NCBI GenBank assembly: GCA_033765305.1
Contig: JANRID010000040.1
Coordinates: forward strand, 186,001 to 250,000
From: RDXT01 sp033765305
GTDB lineage: Bacteria; Bacteroidota; Bacteroidia; J057
Direction: 5' to 3'
DNA: 64,000 nt
The translations under genes and the position numbers were made by a program. Within the stretch, counting starts at the first letter, position 1. Each line of letters begins with the position of its first letter. The notes beneath the pieces are model-generated. The model was not told the origin of the DNA. It did not search any database and was given only the letters and a program-made list of their open reading frames with translations. Shown piece by piece: positions 27,036-37,400 of the stretch.

Positions 27036-27926
27036 TCAGGGAAACAGATAATACCGTGCCCGTGCCTCGACGCTCCGGTAGGGCAAATCCAGCAGCCCCC
27101 ATTGCCCTTCGGCGATCCAGCCCCAGCGTCCCTGCCGCCATTCGGCGCCGGCGCGCAGTGTCAGTGGGCGGTCGCCGTTGTTGAGATAGCCGAGATAGCC
27201 CGCCGCATGCAGCCACACGTGCCAGGGCCCCTGCCGCCAGGACTGGCCCAGGCCGAAGAGGAAGGCATCATTCTGATACTGCCGGTCCTGGTTGGTCTGC
27301 CACACATAGAGGCCGGCCATGCCGTAGAGGCGGAAGTGCCGCCCCAGATCCCGCCCGCCGGAGAGGTCGAAGTAGTAGCCGGGCGCATCGGTGTAGCGGG
27401 CGGCCTCCTTCTTGCTGGAGGAGGCGGTGCGCAGGCCTGCCCGCAGGGTGAGATCGAGGGGATGGCGCCCGGCGAAGAGCAGCTGCAGGTGGCTGTTCAC
27501 ATACAGGTCGCCGATGGCGCGGCGCTCATTCCAGTTGCGGTAGTACACATTGCGCTGCCACTTCAGGGAGTCGGAGACGGTGAAAAACTCCTGCGGCACG
27601 AGGTACAGGTCGAAGGCGGCGCGCTTCCGGTCGGGGCTGTAGGCCAGGGCGGCGGTGAAATTGCGGGTAAAATCGCCCGGCGCGCGGTGCAGGGCGCCGC
27701 CTACGGATACAAAGCCCTCCCGGATGATCCGGCCCTCCGGCAGCACGGGCACCGGCAGCGCATTCGGCCCCATAAATCCCGGCGAGAAGATCAGGTATTC
27801 AGTGAAATGGCTCACGCCATCCCAGCCTACATGCTGCGCCCAGTCCTGCTGCGAGGGCTGGGCCGCAAGCCGCAGGCCGAGCGCCAGCAGCATTGCGCTG
27901 AAAGTCAGGCACCGGTCGATGCGCAT
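27036..27926 (-). CDS. Outer-membrane beta-barrel protein (hypothetical)
   Basis: 296 residues with signal peptide MRIDRCLTFSAMLLALGLRLAAQ. The rest consists of alternating polar/aromatic strands (YLVPQEFFTVSDSLKWQRNVYYRNW, FRLYGMAGLYVWQTNQDRQYQNDAFLFG, WHVWLHAAGYLGYL), ending in ARARYYLFP, an aromatic-rich C-terminus typical of outer-membrane barrels. About 12 strands could be drawn. It is divergent from the lipoprotein gene at 27979 with only 52 bases between start codons. Role unknown; lying at the edge of the carbohydrate locus it might be an envelope component of it. Confidence 0.75.
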   Translation of the reverse strand: MRIDRCLTFSAMLLALGLRLAAQPSQQDWAQHVGWDGVSHFTEYLIFSPGFMGPNALPVPVLPEGRIIREGFVSVGGALHRAPGDFTRNFTAALAYSPDRKRAAFDLYLVPQEFFTVSDSLKWQRNVYYRNWNERRAIGDLYVNSHLQLLFAGRHPLDLTLRAGLRTASSSKKEAARYTDAPGYYFDLSGGRDLGRHFRLYGMAGLYVWQTNQDRQYQNDAFLFGLGQSWRQGPWHVWLHAAGYLGYLNNGDRPLTLRAGAEWRQGRWGWIAEGQWGLLDLPYRSVEARARYYLFP

Positions 27927-27978
27927 ATTGCGTTATGGTGTAAATTGCTCCGGCAAATCAGCTGTCAACTTACGGGTT

Positions 27979-28767
27979 ATGCGCCGCATTTTCTACCTCG
28001 CAGCATGCTGCACGCTGTGCTGGACCGCCTGCAAGCGGGATTCCAATCCGCCGGGCGCCTGCGCGCCCGCGCGCCTGGCAGGCGCTGCCGACACCTTCAG
28101 CTACCCGGTCCGCACGGACAGCCCGGCCTGGCCCTGGGGCTCCAGAACCGATCAGTACCGCCTGACTGCTGTTCCTCAGAGCCGGCTGGATGCCATGTCC
28201 ACCGCCGGCATGATCGAAACCTGGCTCGACCACCCCATGCTTGCCTATGCCCTGCTGAACGCAAGCCTCTGGGAAGACGGCTTCGGCACCGTAGCCGACA
28301 GCTCCAACGTATTTCAGACCCTCAAAACCCGCAGCGATGCCGCCGCGCTGCTCCTGGAGCGGTATGCGCAGATGGAGCCCGGCTGCGCCCAGAACGATAC
28401 CGGCGACCCCTGGCTCGACCATGTGCTGCCTTTCGCCTATCTGGAGATCACCCTTTCGCAGCCTGCGTTTCTCGATCAGCTCACAGCGGCGGAAAAAATC
28501 AGACTCATCGAGCTGGCGCTGAAGTGGTACGGCGAAAAGGACCGGCGCCCCGGGAGCTTCGGCGGGATCGGGCCGGTATGCACGGCGGCCCTGATGGGGC
28601 GCCTCATGCTCCGCGACGAGTATGAGCCGTATCTGCGCCTGTATTATCTGCCGGACAACAATTACGAGCACAAGATCCTGATGGAGCGCATCCCCCTGCA
28701 AGGCTATACGGTCACAGCCGCCGTGACGGCAGAAACGGCCCGCCAGTACCTGAAAGACAAGCGCTGA
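27979..28767 (+). CDS. Hypothetical lipoprotein in the carbohydrate locus
   Basis: 262 residues starting MRRIFYLAACCTLCWTACKRDS; the lipobox is around WTAC. The mature part is largely helical (STAGMIETWLDHPMLAYALLNASLWEDGFG, AAALLLERYAQMEPGCAQND, AEKIRLIELALKWYGEKDRR). It has no domain I can name. Its stop codon TGA (28765-28767) touches the opposing gene's stop, forming the palindrome TGATCA. Long in-frame sequence upstream of 27979 lies opposite the barrel gene and is not used. Confidence 0.75.
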   Translation: MRRIFYLAACCTLCWTACKRDSNPPGACAPARLAGAADTFSYPVRTDSPAWPWGSRTDQYRLTAVPQSRLDAMSTAGMIETWLDHPMLAYALLNASLWEDGFGTVADSSNVFQTLKTRSDAAALLLERYAQMEPGCAQNDTGDPWLDHVLPFAYLEITLSQPAFLDQLTAAEKIRLIELALKWYGEKDRRPGSFGGIGPVCTAALMGRLMLRDEYEPYLRLYYLPDNNYEHKILMERIPLQGYTVTAAVTAETARQYLKDKR

Positions 28768-31068
28768 TCAGGGCAGCCCCTGATAAAAGCGCTGCAGGAC
28801 CTCCTGGGCGGGTTTGCTGTAGGGCGTGAAGCACTCGGGGTCCTCGTCCACATACGCGGCGTAGCTGGGCCATTTCCACCAGTAGGTGCCCCTGCACCAG
28901 GGCGCATCGCGCAGCACCTCGCATACCGCCTGGTAGCACCGGGCCTGATGCGCCTGATTCACCGCGCGGCCCTGCGCCTCGGCGTGGGGGTTTTTCCAGG
29001 GCGTGCTCACGCTCCGGAACCCGATCTCGGTGAACAGCAGCGGCTTGCCCGTCTGGGCAGCTTTGGCGGCGATGCGCTCCGCGATGGGCCGGAAGCCGGC
29101 TTTCAGTTCCTCCAGCGATGCCGAATCCTGCATGCTCAGCGGGTAATAGCAGTTGATGCCCACATAATCCAATTCCGCGGCGAAGGCCAGCTGCTCGAAT
29201 TCCTCCCCCCAGTTGGCGGCGTAGGTGATGGGGCCGGTGTAGAGCAGCCGCAGGTCGCGGATGAGCTGCGCCCAGGCAGCGGGATGCTTGCGGGTGGCGT
29301 GCACAAATTCCACCCCGGCGCAGAAGAGATCTGCCCCGTGCAGCTCGCCCAGAATGGCATAGTGCCGGATCCAGCGGCGGTAATGGGCGAAAAAGGCCTG
29401 CCAGTCGGCCTCGGACTGCATATCCACATCGCCGGGCCAGGCCCCGGAAAACCAGATCTGCGGCTTCAGCAGCACGCGCATGCCCATCTGCCGGGCCTGC
29501 ATCATGGCATCGGCCACGGCTGCGTCATTTTCGCCGCCCGCCCCGTTGAAGATCCGGAAGGCTTCCGGAGTCCGGACGTTCCGGCTCCCCGAATAGGGCA
29601 CGATGGCGAGGGCGTTGCCGCCCAGCTGCCGGAACTCCGCCGTCATGTGCGCCGACATGCCGGAGCCATAGCCGTTGTAAATGGCGTAGCCTTCGTGGGC
29701 GAGGGTCATGCCCTTGTGCCAGGCCGGCAGGCTGCGCGGCGGCGTATGCCGGGGTTCCCGAACCTCCAGTCCGGCGAGGTAGCGCTGCCAGCCGGGCTCC
29801 AGGCTGCCCAGCTTGTCCGGATCGGGCTGCCAGCTTTTCCAGCCGGCCAGAAAGACCTCCTGCCCCTGCTCCCGGATCTGCCAGTCGCAGAAGGCCGCCG
29901 CCATCGCCGACAGCACATAGGGCGATTCAGTCTGGGCGGCAGCTTCGCTGAAGAGCTCCTCCAGCGTCAGGGTATTGTGCGAAACGGCCAGCCGGGCAGC
30001 CCAGTAGGCCCAGCCTTCCCGCAGCCAGCCGGGGGTAAGCCATACCGACATGCCGTCGAGGAGCTGGGGTGCGGCGGGCTCGCCGAGGGTTTGGGCCAGC
30101 AGCAGCGCCGCCGGCGCGGCTGGCGGCAGGCCCTGCCAGGCGGCTCCTGCGAGGAGGTGGATCGCTCCGCGCTGCGGGTCTGCGAAGTCCTGTTCCATGC
30201 GCTGGGTCATGAGGCCCATCAGCTCGGCGCTGCCGTAGGCATGCACCTCCGCGCTGAAATCTCCGGCGCTGCGGCCCAGCCGCCCGGCGGCGCTGGAGCA
30301 AGCGGCTTCGAGGCTGTCCAGCAGCAGGCGCATCGCATCGGGCGCCAGCCCGGCGCCGTGGGCAGCAAGGCGGAAATGCGGCGACTTCAGCGCGGAAGCA
30401 GCGGATTCCGTAAAATCCCAGTGCAGGACGGAATCCGGCTGCCAGGCATCGCTGTACTGCCCTGCCATGAGGCGGCTGCTGCCCTGGGTCACCTCATAGC
30501 TCCATGCGCTGCGCCAGATGCCGCCCCAGCCGGAGCTGCCGGCTTCGAGACGGTGCAGCAGCGCCGAGTCGGTATTGGCAAAGAGGATGCTCAGGGGCTG
30601 CTGCGGCTGCTGCGGATTGGGGCAGGCGGTCAGCTGCAGCAGCTGGTCCGGGCGGCTGAACTGCCGGCCGAGAAACTGAAACCCGTCCGCTTCGGGGCGG
30701 AAGGGAAGCTGTGCGGCCCAGGCCGCAAAGTAGCGGTTGGAGCGGAACGAGCCTGCCAGCATCACCGGCATGGCTGCCAGCGAATCCGCAGGCGCTTCGG
30801 TGTCGCTCCACACGCGGATGCGCAGGCGCTGCGAGCGCGCAGCCATGCCATCGAACAGCTGGCGGTAGCGCCGGGCCGCGGCTGTATCGGCACTGCCGTA
30901 TACCACAGCCAGCCGCCCCTGGCGGCGCATGGATTCGCGCAGCTCGCGCGGCGTAGGCCAGGATGCAGAAGTCTCCAGGCCATTGCCGCGGGTCTGGCAG
31001 CCCGGGCAGGCGCATATGGCGAGCAGGACGCTCAGCAGCAGGGGATACAGCGGGGAAGCAGCCATCAT
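28768..31068 (-). CDS. GH113-like glycoside hydrolase lipoprotein with a peptidase-like N-terminal half
   Basis: 766 residues starting MMAASPLYPLLLSVLLAICA with lipobox CPGC. Residues about 60-430 look like a secreted gluzincin-like/peptidase-MA-like module (SVWLTPGWLREGWAYWAARL) but contain no HExxH zinc site, so it is probably not a peptidase. Residues about 450-766 form a TIM-barrel resembling GH113: KGMTLAHEGYAIYNGYGS, RVLLKPQIWFSGAW, acid/base candidate E587 (FCAGVEFVHATRKH), YVGINCYYPLS and nucleophile candidate E681 (PLLFTEIGFRS), then GTYWWKWP. GH113 enzymes are beta-mannanases or related hydrolases. Anchored in an envelope membrane, it fits with GH26-like sequences elsewhere in the window. 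Confidence 0.8.
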   Translation of the reverse strand: MMAASPLYPLLLSVLLAICACPGCQTRGNGLETSASWPTPRELRESMRRQGRLAVVYGSADTAAARRYRQLFDGMAARSQRLRIRVWSDTEAPADSLAAMPVMLAGSFRSNRYFAAWAAQLPFRPEADGFQFLGRQFSRPDQLLQLTACPNPQQPQQPLSILFANTDSALLHRLEAGSSGWGGIWRSAWSYEVTQGSSRLMAGQYSDAWQPDSVLHWDFTESAASALKSPHFRLAAHGAGLAPDAMRLLLDSLEAACSSAAGRLGRSAGDFSAEVHAYGSAELMGLMTQRMEQDFADPQRGAIHLLAGAAWQGLPPAAPAALLLAQTLGEPAAPQLLDGMSVWLTPGWLREGWAYWAARLAVSHNTLTLEELFSEAAAQTESPYVLSAMAAAFCDWQIREQGQEVFLAGWKSWQPDPDKLGSLEPGWQRYLAGLEVREPRHTPPRSLPAWHKGMTLAHEGYAIYNGYGSGMSAHMTAEFRQLGGNALAIVPYSGSRNVRTPEAFRIFNGAGGENDAAVADAMMQARQMGMRVLLKPQIWFSGAWPGDVDMQSEADWQAFFAHYRRWIRHYAILGELHGADLFCAGVEFVHATRKHPAAWAQLIRDLRLLYTGPITYAANWGEEFEQLAFAAELDYVGINCYYPLSMQDSASLEELKAGFRPIAERIAAKAAQTGKPLLFTEIGFRSVSTPWKNPHAEAQGRAVNQAHQARCYQAVCEVLRDAPWCRGTYWWKWPSYAAYVDEDPECFTPYSKPAQEVLQRFYQGLP

Positions 31069-31224
31069 CCGAAGGTACGCACAAATCCGGACGGTGTCGC
31101 AACATCGGCCCGGCTTTCCCGACCAAGGCACAGCCTCCATCGACGGACGCGCAGGAGGCTTGCGCATTCGGCGTCATTTGCCGTATTTACCTGCACGACA
31201 GCTACTGCTAATTCCTGCTCCCGT

Positions 31225-32979
31225 ATGCAACTCCGCTTTCTGCTCCCGATTCTGCTGCTGCTGATTCCGGCAGCGCTTGTTGCCCAGTTCCCCGGCCAGC
31301 GTACCTACTGCAATCCCATGGACATCGGGTACCGCTACAACTTCGAGCAGGTCAACGACAGCATTTCCTACCGCTCCGGCGCCGATCCGGTCATCATCCT
31401 GCACAAGGATCAGTATTATATGTTCGTCACCATCCACAACGGCTACTGGCGCTCGCCCGACCTGGTCAACTGGACCTTCGTCACGCCGAGCCGCTGGCCG
31501 ATGGAGGATATGTGCGCACCGGCAGCTCTTTCGGTGCGCGATACCTTGTATTTGTTCCAGTCCACCTTTCAGCAGCGGCCGATTCTCTTCAGCACCAGCC
31601 CGGAGACCGGCCAGCTGGAGTTTTACAACCGATGGCTGCCCCAGCTGCCCAAGGACATAGGCCCCTGGGACCCGGCGCTTTTTTACGACGAGGACCTCGA
31701 CCGCTGGTACATGTACTGGGGTTCGTCCAATGTATATCCGATTTACGGAGCTGAGCTGGACAAATCCCGCCGCCTGACCTATGCAGGCCCCTATCAGGAA
31801 ATGCTGTACCTGCATCCGGAGCAGCATGGCTGGGAGCGCTTCGGCCCCAACCACACCAGCGAGATCAAGCCTTTTACAGAAGGTGCCTGGATGACGAAAT
31901 ACAAGGGGAAATACTACCTCCAGTACGGCGCGCCGGGCACCGAGTACAATGTCTATGCAAACGGCGTCTATGTGGGCGACCATCCGCTGGGGCCCTTCAC
32001 CTATGCGCCCTACAATCCGATCTCCTACAAGCCCGGCGGCTTCATGACCGGCGCCGGCCACGGCAATACCTTCCAGGACCGGCATGGCAACTACTGGAAC
32101 ACCGGCACCCCCTGGGTGGCCGTGAACTGGAACTTCGAGCGGCGGATCTCGATGTTCCCGGCGGGATTCGATGCCGACGGGCAGATGTTTTCCAATACCC
32201 GCTTCGGCGATTTTCCGCACTACCTGCCGCAGGGAAAATGGGACAGCAAAGACGCCCTCTTTACCGGCTGGATGCTGCTGTCCTACCGCAAACCCTGCAC
32301 GGCGTCCAGTACGCGGGATACCTTCGCCGTGAGCCGGGTGACCGACGAGAATCCGCGCAGCTTCTGGGTGGCTGGCCGGAACCGCCCCGGCGAAACGCTG
32401 ACCCTGGATCTGGAGCGCACCCAGGAGGTGCGGGCAGTGCAGATCAATTATACAGACTACCAGTCCAATATCTACTACAGTGACAGCAGCTATGTGTTCA
32501 CCCGCTTCAGGCTGCTGCACTCGCCGGACGGCAAGACCTGGTCGGTGCTGGCCGATCTGTCGGGGGAAAAACGGGACCGGCCCAATGCGTACGTGGAGCT
32601 GGCTGCGCCGGTGCGCACGCGCTACATCCGGTACGAGCATGTGTACACAGCTGCGCCGAACCTGGCCATCAGCGACTTCCGGGTATTCGGTTCGGGGCTG
32701 GGCCAGGCGCCTGCCGTGCCGCAGGGCTTCACGGCGAAGCGCCAGGCGGACCCGCGCAATGCAGATCTGGCCTGGAAGCCGGTGCCCGGGGCCGTAGGCT
32801 ACAACATCCGCTGGGGCATTGCGCCGGACAAGCTCTACCAGACCTACCAGCGCTTCGCAGACGAAGGGACCCGGCTGGAGCTGCGTGCCCTCACGGCCGG
32901 CGTCGGGTACTATCTGGCCATCGAAGCCTTCAACGAGAGCGGCGTATCGGCGCTGAGCCCGGTGGTGAAGATCGATTAG
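31225..32979 (+). CDS. GH43-like secreted hydrolase with discoidin-type and Fn3 domains
   Basis: 584 residues, signal peptide MQLRFLLPILLLLIPAALVA. Residues about 25-340 form a five-bladed propeller of GH43 type with all three acidic residues: D54 (SGADPVIILHKDQYYMF), D149 (GPWDPALFYDED) and E219 (FTEGAWMTKYKGKYYLQY). Residues about 350-490 look like an F5/8C discoidin sugar-binding domain (FWVAGRNRPGETLTLDLERT, RTRYIRYEHVY), and about 497-584 is a fibronectin type III domain (AVGYNIRWGI, GYYLAIEAFNESGVS). GH43 members are arabinosidases, xylosidases and galactosidases, and some act on other glycans. No T9SS tail is seen, so it is likely periplasmic. It overlaps the opposing GH2-type gene's stop by four bases. 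Confidence 0.85.
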   Translation: MQLRFLLPILLLLIPAALVAQFPGQRTYCNPMDIGYRYNFEQVNDSISYRSGADPVIILHKDQYYMFVTIHNGYWRSPDLVNWTFVTPSRWPMEDMCAPAALSVRDTLYLFQSTFQQRPILFSTSPETGQLEFYNRWLPQLPKDIGPWDPALFYDEDLDRWYMYWGSSNVYPIYGAELDKSRRLTYAGPYQEMLYLHPEQHGWERFGPNHTSEIKPFTEGAWMTKYKGKYYLQYGAPGTEYNVYANGVYVGDHPLGPFTYAPYNPISYKPGGFMTGAGHGNTFQDRHGNYWNTGTPWVAVNWNFERRISMFPAGFDADGQMFSNTRFGDFPHYLPQGKWDSKDALFTGWMLLSYRKPCTASSTRDTFAVSRVTDENPRSFWVAGRNRPGETLTLDLERTQEVRAVQINYTDYQSNIYYSDSSYVFTRFRLLHSPDGKTWSVLADLSGEKRDRPNAYVELAAPVRTRYIRYEHVYTAAPNLAISDFRVFGSGLGQAPAVPQGFTAKRQADPRNADLAWKPVPGAVGYNIRWGIAPDKLYQTYQRFADEGTRLELRALTAGVGYYLAIEAFNESGVSALSPVVKID

Positions 32980-34358
32980 GGCTGTGCCGCGCCGCCGGCC
33001 AGGTAGAAGGAGCGGAATTCGGGATAGGTGACAAAAAAGGGCACGTTGGCGGATGCTTCGCGGCCTTTCGAGTCGCGCACATAGACAAACACGCGGTAGG
33101 CGCCGGGCTTGCCGGGTGCGCGGAAGCGCAGCTGCCGGCCCTGGCCCGGCTCGAAGAGCCCGGCGACAGCCTCCGGGCGCTCTTCACGGTCGCCGCCGGT
33201 GATGTGGCGGTAGTCCCCTTCCGGCAGAATCTCCCAGCGCACCTGCAGGGTGTCCTGCTCGGGGTCGCGTGCGAACACATCTGCCGTATAGGCTTGCCCG
33301 GCATGCAGATAGACCTTGTTGAAGGCGTTTTTGCCGTTGACCGTCAGGGAGTCGATCTCCGGGGCGCGGTTGGCAGGCCAGGCCCCCGACCAGAGATAGG
33401 CCATCATATCCACCAGACTCGTGGGGTGCCCGTCTTCCGAGAACATGCTGTGCCAGGTGTGCGTGCGTTCCTGCTTCTGGCCCCAGAGGAATACATAGGA
33501 GCCGAGGCAGCGGTCGGTATTGGGCAGGATGTAGCGCTCGTACTGCTCCTGGTTTTCAACGGCTTTGATGCTGGTGCTGCGCTCGATCGGCGCATCCCAG
33601 TGGGTTTTTTCGGCCTCCCAGGCGCCGCGGTTGCCCCATTCGGTGAACACGTAGGGGCCGCTCCAGCCGGTTTTTCCGGACTTCAGCTGCTCCGTGATCT
33701 GGGCGATTGAAGAAAAGGAATTGACAGCCAGCAGATCCAGATCGGGACAGTACTCCCGGATGCCCGCGAAGGAGCGTTCGCTGGCGAGGATTACTGCTGC
33801 CACCGGGTGGTCGGGGTCGGTCTGATGGATCATCTTCGCCGTCTCATTGATCGCCACCCACACGGACGGCTCGGAGTTGTGGAGTTCGAGTTCGTTGCCG
33901 ATACCCCAGAACAGCACGGCGGGATGGTCTTTATAGCGGAGCACCTGGCGGCGGATGGAGTCCATCTGGAGCTGCACGAGCGCCTGGTTGTTGTAATCGA
34001 AGCCATAGCGGGCGGGCATCATGTAGAGGCCTACCATCACGGCGATTCCGCGGGCATGCGCCTGGTCCAGCAGGGTATCGAGCCCGTCGGTGGTGTACAC
34101 CCGGATGGAGTTGCCGCCGGCCGCCTGCAGCTCGTCGAGATAGCGTTCGCCTACGGCGCCTTTGATGAAGAAAGGCTTGCCGTCGCGCAGCATCTGGAAG
34201 CCAGCTTCCGTGCGGAGGATCTGGACCCGTGCAGTGCGGGGCTGGCTCCACCGGTCGGGTGCGGCCGGGGGGGCAGGATTGCAGCCGGCCAGCAGCATGC
34301 CGAGGACGGCGGCCAGGCCGGCCATGCGGAATAAGCGGATAACGACTGGAATATGCAT
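32976..34358 (-). CDS. GH2-type TIM-barrel lipoprotein, partner of the synthase fusion
   Basis: 460 residues from the ATG at 34358; an ATG at 34376 is also possible. A lipobox LLAGC puts the lipidated Cys at 26. Residues about 45-330 are a clan GH-A barrel of GH2 type: LRDGKPFFIKGAVGERYLDEL, NSIRVYTTDGLD, acid/base E156 (LFWGIGNELELH), nucleophile E240 (PYVFTEWGNRG). Residues about 360-460 form a cadherin-like/immunoglobulin-like domain (DVFARDPEQDTLQVRWEI, AYRVFVYVRDSKG). The gene starts about 40 bases after the end of the GT2-GH2 fusion gene on the same strand, so they are one transcript. Its barrel resembles the fusion's C-terminal barrel (FFIKG at the start, G-N-E, E-W/F-G). Confidence 0.85.
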   Translation of the reverse strand: MHIPVVIRLFRMAGLAAVLGMLLAGCNPAPPAAPDRWSQPRTARVQILRTEAGFQMLRDGKPFFIKGAVGERYLDELQAAGGNSIRVYTTDGLDTLLDQAHARGIAVMVGLYMMPARYGFDYNNQALVQLQMDSIRRQVLRYKDHPAVLFWGIGNELELHNSEPSVWVAINETAKMIHQTDPDHPVAAVILASERSFAGIREYCPDLDLLAVNSFSSIAQITEQLKSGKTGWSGPYVFTEWGNRGAWEAEKTHWDAPIERSTSIKAVENQEQYERYILPNTDRCLGSYVFLWGQKQERTHTWHSMFSEDGHPTSLVDMMAYLWSGAWPANRAPEIDSLTVNGKNAFNKVYLHAGQAYTADVFARDPEQDTLQVRWEILPEGDYRHITGGDREERPEAVAGLFEPGQGRQLRFRAPGKPGAYRVFVYVRDSKGREASANVPFFVTYPEFRSFYLAGGAAQP

Positions 34359-34401
34359 ACCGAGGGATACCGTCATAAACCGGGGAAAATCGGAAAACAC
34401 A

Positions 34402-37400
34402 TCAGGGGTTGACAAGGCGCGAGGCAGAGACCACATTCCCGTCCGGGTCGCTGATATAGAGGTAGAGCCGGTACTTTTTCTGCTTGTCCGGAATCTGGAA
34501 ATAGGCTACCGGCCCCTTGCCGATGTGGCTGAAGGGCTTCTGCGGCCCGGCGATTTCCTCTTCGGACAGATACCAGTTGTAGGCCAGGCTGAGGTTGCGG
34601 TTGTTTTCGCTGGCAGCGCGGTACACCTGCTCGCTGCGGCGGTACCAGACCGGATCGGCGGGCGAGATATAGGCATCGGCCAGCGGCGGCTGCACCGGCG
34701 TGCCGGTCCAGACTTCCTTCAGGGCATAATACCCCGGATTGAGGCGGCTCTTGAAGTCGGTGAGCCCGTACCAGGTGGCGGTGCCTTCCTGCTGGTCGCG
34801 CCAGCTGTAAGCGACGCCGCCCAGGTTGCGGCCGCGGTTTGGCTCGATGTGGTGCGTCCAGCGCGATGCATAGCGGATGGCTTTCTCGAAGCCGGAGGGC
34901 TCGTCGAGGAAGCCCCAGCGGTCGCGCGGGGTGCCTTCCGGCTCCCAGTAGCCATCGGGGCCGAACTCCGACACGATATACGGGGCGCCAGGGGCCCACC
35001 GCTGCATCACCGAGTCGAGCGAAGCGATCTGCCCCTCATACAAGGCATTGATCCCCAGGATATCCACCTCCGGCGCGTAGCGCTGGAATGCCCGCAGCGA
35101 AGCCGGCAGATCGTCGGTGTAGCGCATGGATACGAAGACCGGCCGGCCCGGATCGATGCGGTGGATTTCGGCTGCGAGCTGGTTGATCAGCCGAAGATAT
35201 GCGAACCGCACCTCCGTCAGATAGGGCTGGCGGAATTTATGCTCCAGCGTCGTCCAGGTCTCGTTGCCGAGATTCCAGCCCAGAATGGAGCTCCGGTGCT
35301 TGTTGGCCTCCACTTCCGAAATCACTTCGCGGACATATTCGCGGACTGCTGCGGAGTCCCGCAGGTAGTTGGTTTCCGGATTGAACACGAAGCCGAATAT
35401 CACCTTCAGGCCAAACTCGTCGGCGATGCTGAGCACATTGCGGTCATACATGCCCGGCGCGTAGCGGCGGATGGTATTGGCTCCCATCTCCTTGATCCGG
35501 CGGTAGTCGAGCTCCAGCTGCCGGCGCGTCAGCGGCGAACCGCCTTCGTACCAGTGCGGCATCGGGTGGTAGGCGATGCCTTTGATGTAGAACGGGGCGC
35601 CGTCCACGAGCAGTTCGAAGCCTTCGCCGGTTTTGCGGAGGTAGGGGCGTTCCGGGCGCGGCGGGCGGGGGGTACTGGCCACGGTATCGGCGGCCGCCAG
35701 GTCTGCGGCTGCCAGGCCGGATTCCCATACCCAGCCCTGAATTTCGGGGAAGCTGCTGTTGGCGGCGGTCTGCGCCGCCGAAAGCCACTCGAAGGAGGGC
35801 GGGCCGGGCAGATGCACCATCACCCGCTTGTCCATGGTGAGCGCAGCATCCCGGATGAGGCTGTACTGCTCCTGAAAGGGCTTGCGCGGATCGGCGCTTA
35901 CCTCCACCCAGTCCACCGTTTCACGCAGCGCCTGCACCTCTGCCCGGCCGATCCGGGGCTGCACATCCCATACCCAGGCCACATTGGCTGCGCCTTCGCG
36001 GTGGAAGATCTGCTTCAGCCGGCGCCATGCCTCCAGGTGGCCGTCGCCCAGCAGCGAATCCGGAACACTGAGGCCCGTAAGCCACTGCGGATTGATGAAC
36101 ATCGGACCGTCCACGATGCGGATGCTGCGGGCAAATGCGGCCATGGCCGCATCGTACTCGCCAGCCTGGAGCCGGCTCAGCGTGAAGGCTTCGCCATTTC
36201 CCTCCCAGTTGATGAACGGCACACCGCCGCCCGCCTGAATGCTGCGCACGCGCTGCACCGGGAAGCCGCCGGCCGCCCAGCTAATCCGGAGCGGAGAGAC
36301 TGCGAAGCGCTTGTCGTCGTTGCCGAAGGCCAGCAGCACCGGGCTGTGCTGCCCCGCTACCGAATAGGCAGTCGTATACACGCCTTCGTTGTAGGGGCTT
36401 ACCTGATCGAACGCCAGGCGGCTCACGACCACCTGCGGGCGGCCGTACCAGATGCCGAAGCTGGCCAGCGCAATCAGCAGCACCGAAGCGAAAAGAATGT
36501 AGCCGCTCCGCATGAGCGGGTACACCAGGCGGTGGCGGAAACGGTACCAGGTGACGCGCACCGGACGGAATTTCTTCCCGTACAAGCCCCGGTACCAGCG
36601 CGCCAGCGCTTTCTGCTGCGCAATCAGCACCACAAAGCCCAGAATGATCACATTCGTCATCGCGAAGCCTGCCATCGCGAAGCTGTACGGATTCCAGTCG
36701 ATATACAGGCCGTATGCAATCGCTGCCAGGCTCAGCACGCAGGCAATGATATTGGGAATGCTCAGCCTCAGCTCGTTGGTCTGTTCGTCGCCCTTGGGGG
36801 TGGGAATGTAGGGGACCTTGACGTTGAAGATCGAATACACAAAGCCCACCAGAAACACCCACCAGGTGCCGGCCCGCAGGGTGCCGCCCAGCACATGGAA
36901 GCCCCGTTCATGCTCCTCGGCCATCCACCGCTGCGAATACTGCCGGATCACCATCGAAGTGATGAAGAGCGGGATCAGCATGATCGCGAATTCCAGCAGG
37001 TCCACATGCCAGGGCACCTGCGAAGTAGTCAGGGAAATAATCGGCACCGAGATATCGATCAGCCCTACCAGCCCGTACAGGTAGTAAAACGGAAGGATGA
37101 AATAGTGCAGGAACTGGTGCAGGGTCAGCTTGCGCCACAGCTGGGGGAAGGTGCGGAAGAGCAGCTCGAACACCCCGCGCGACCATTTGATCTGCTGCTT
37201 ATAGTAGGCCGACATCGTGGCCGGCACCAGGCCTTTGGTCAGAATTTCAGGGATATATACCGATTTCCAGCCTTTGGCGTGGAGCTGCATAGCCGTGTGC
37301 ATATCCTCGGCCAGGCCGGGCGCATGGCCGCCGATGGAGTCCAGCGCCGAGCGGCGGAAGGTGCAGTTGGCCCCGATGGCCTGCGCCGTGCCGTAGCTGT

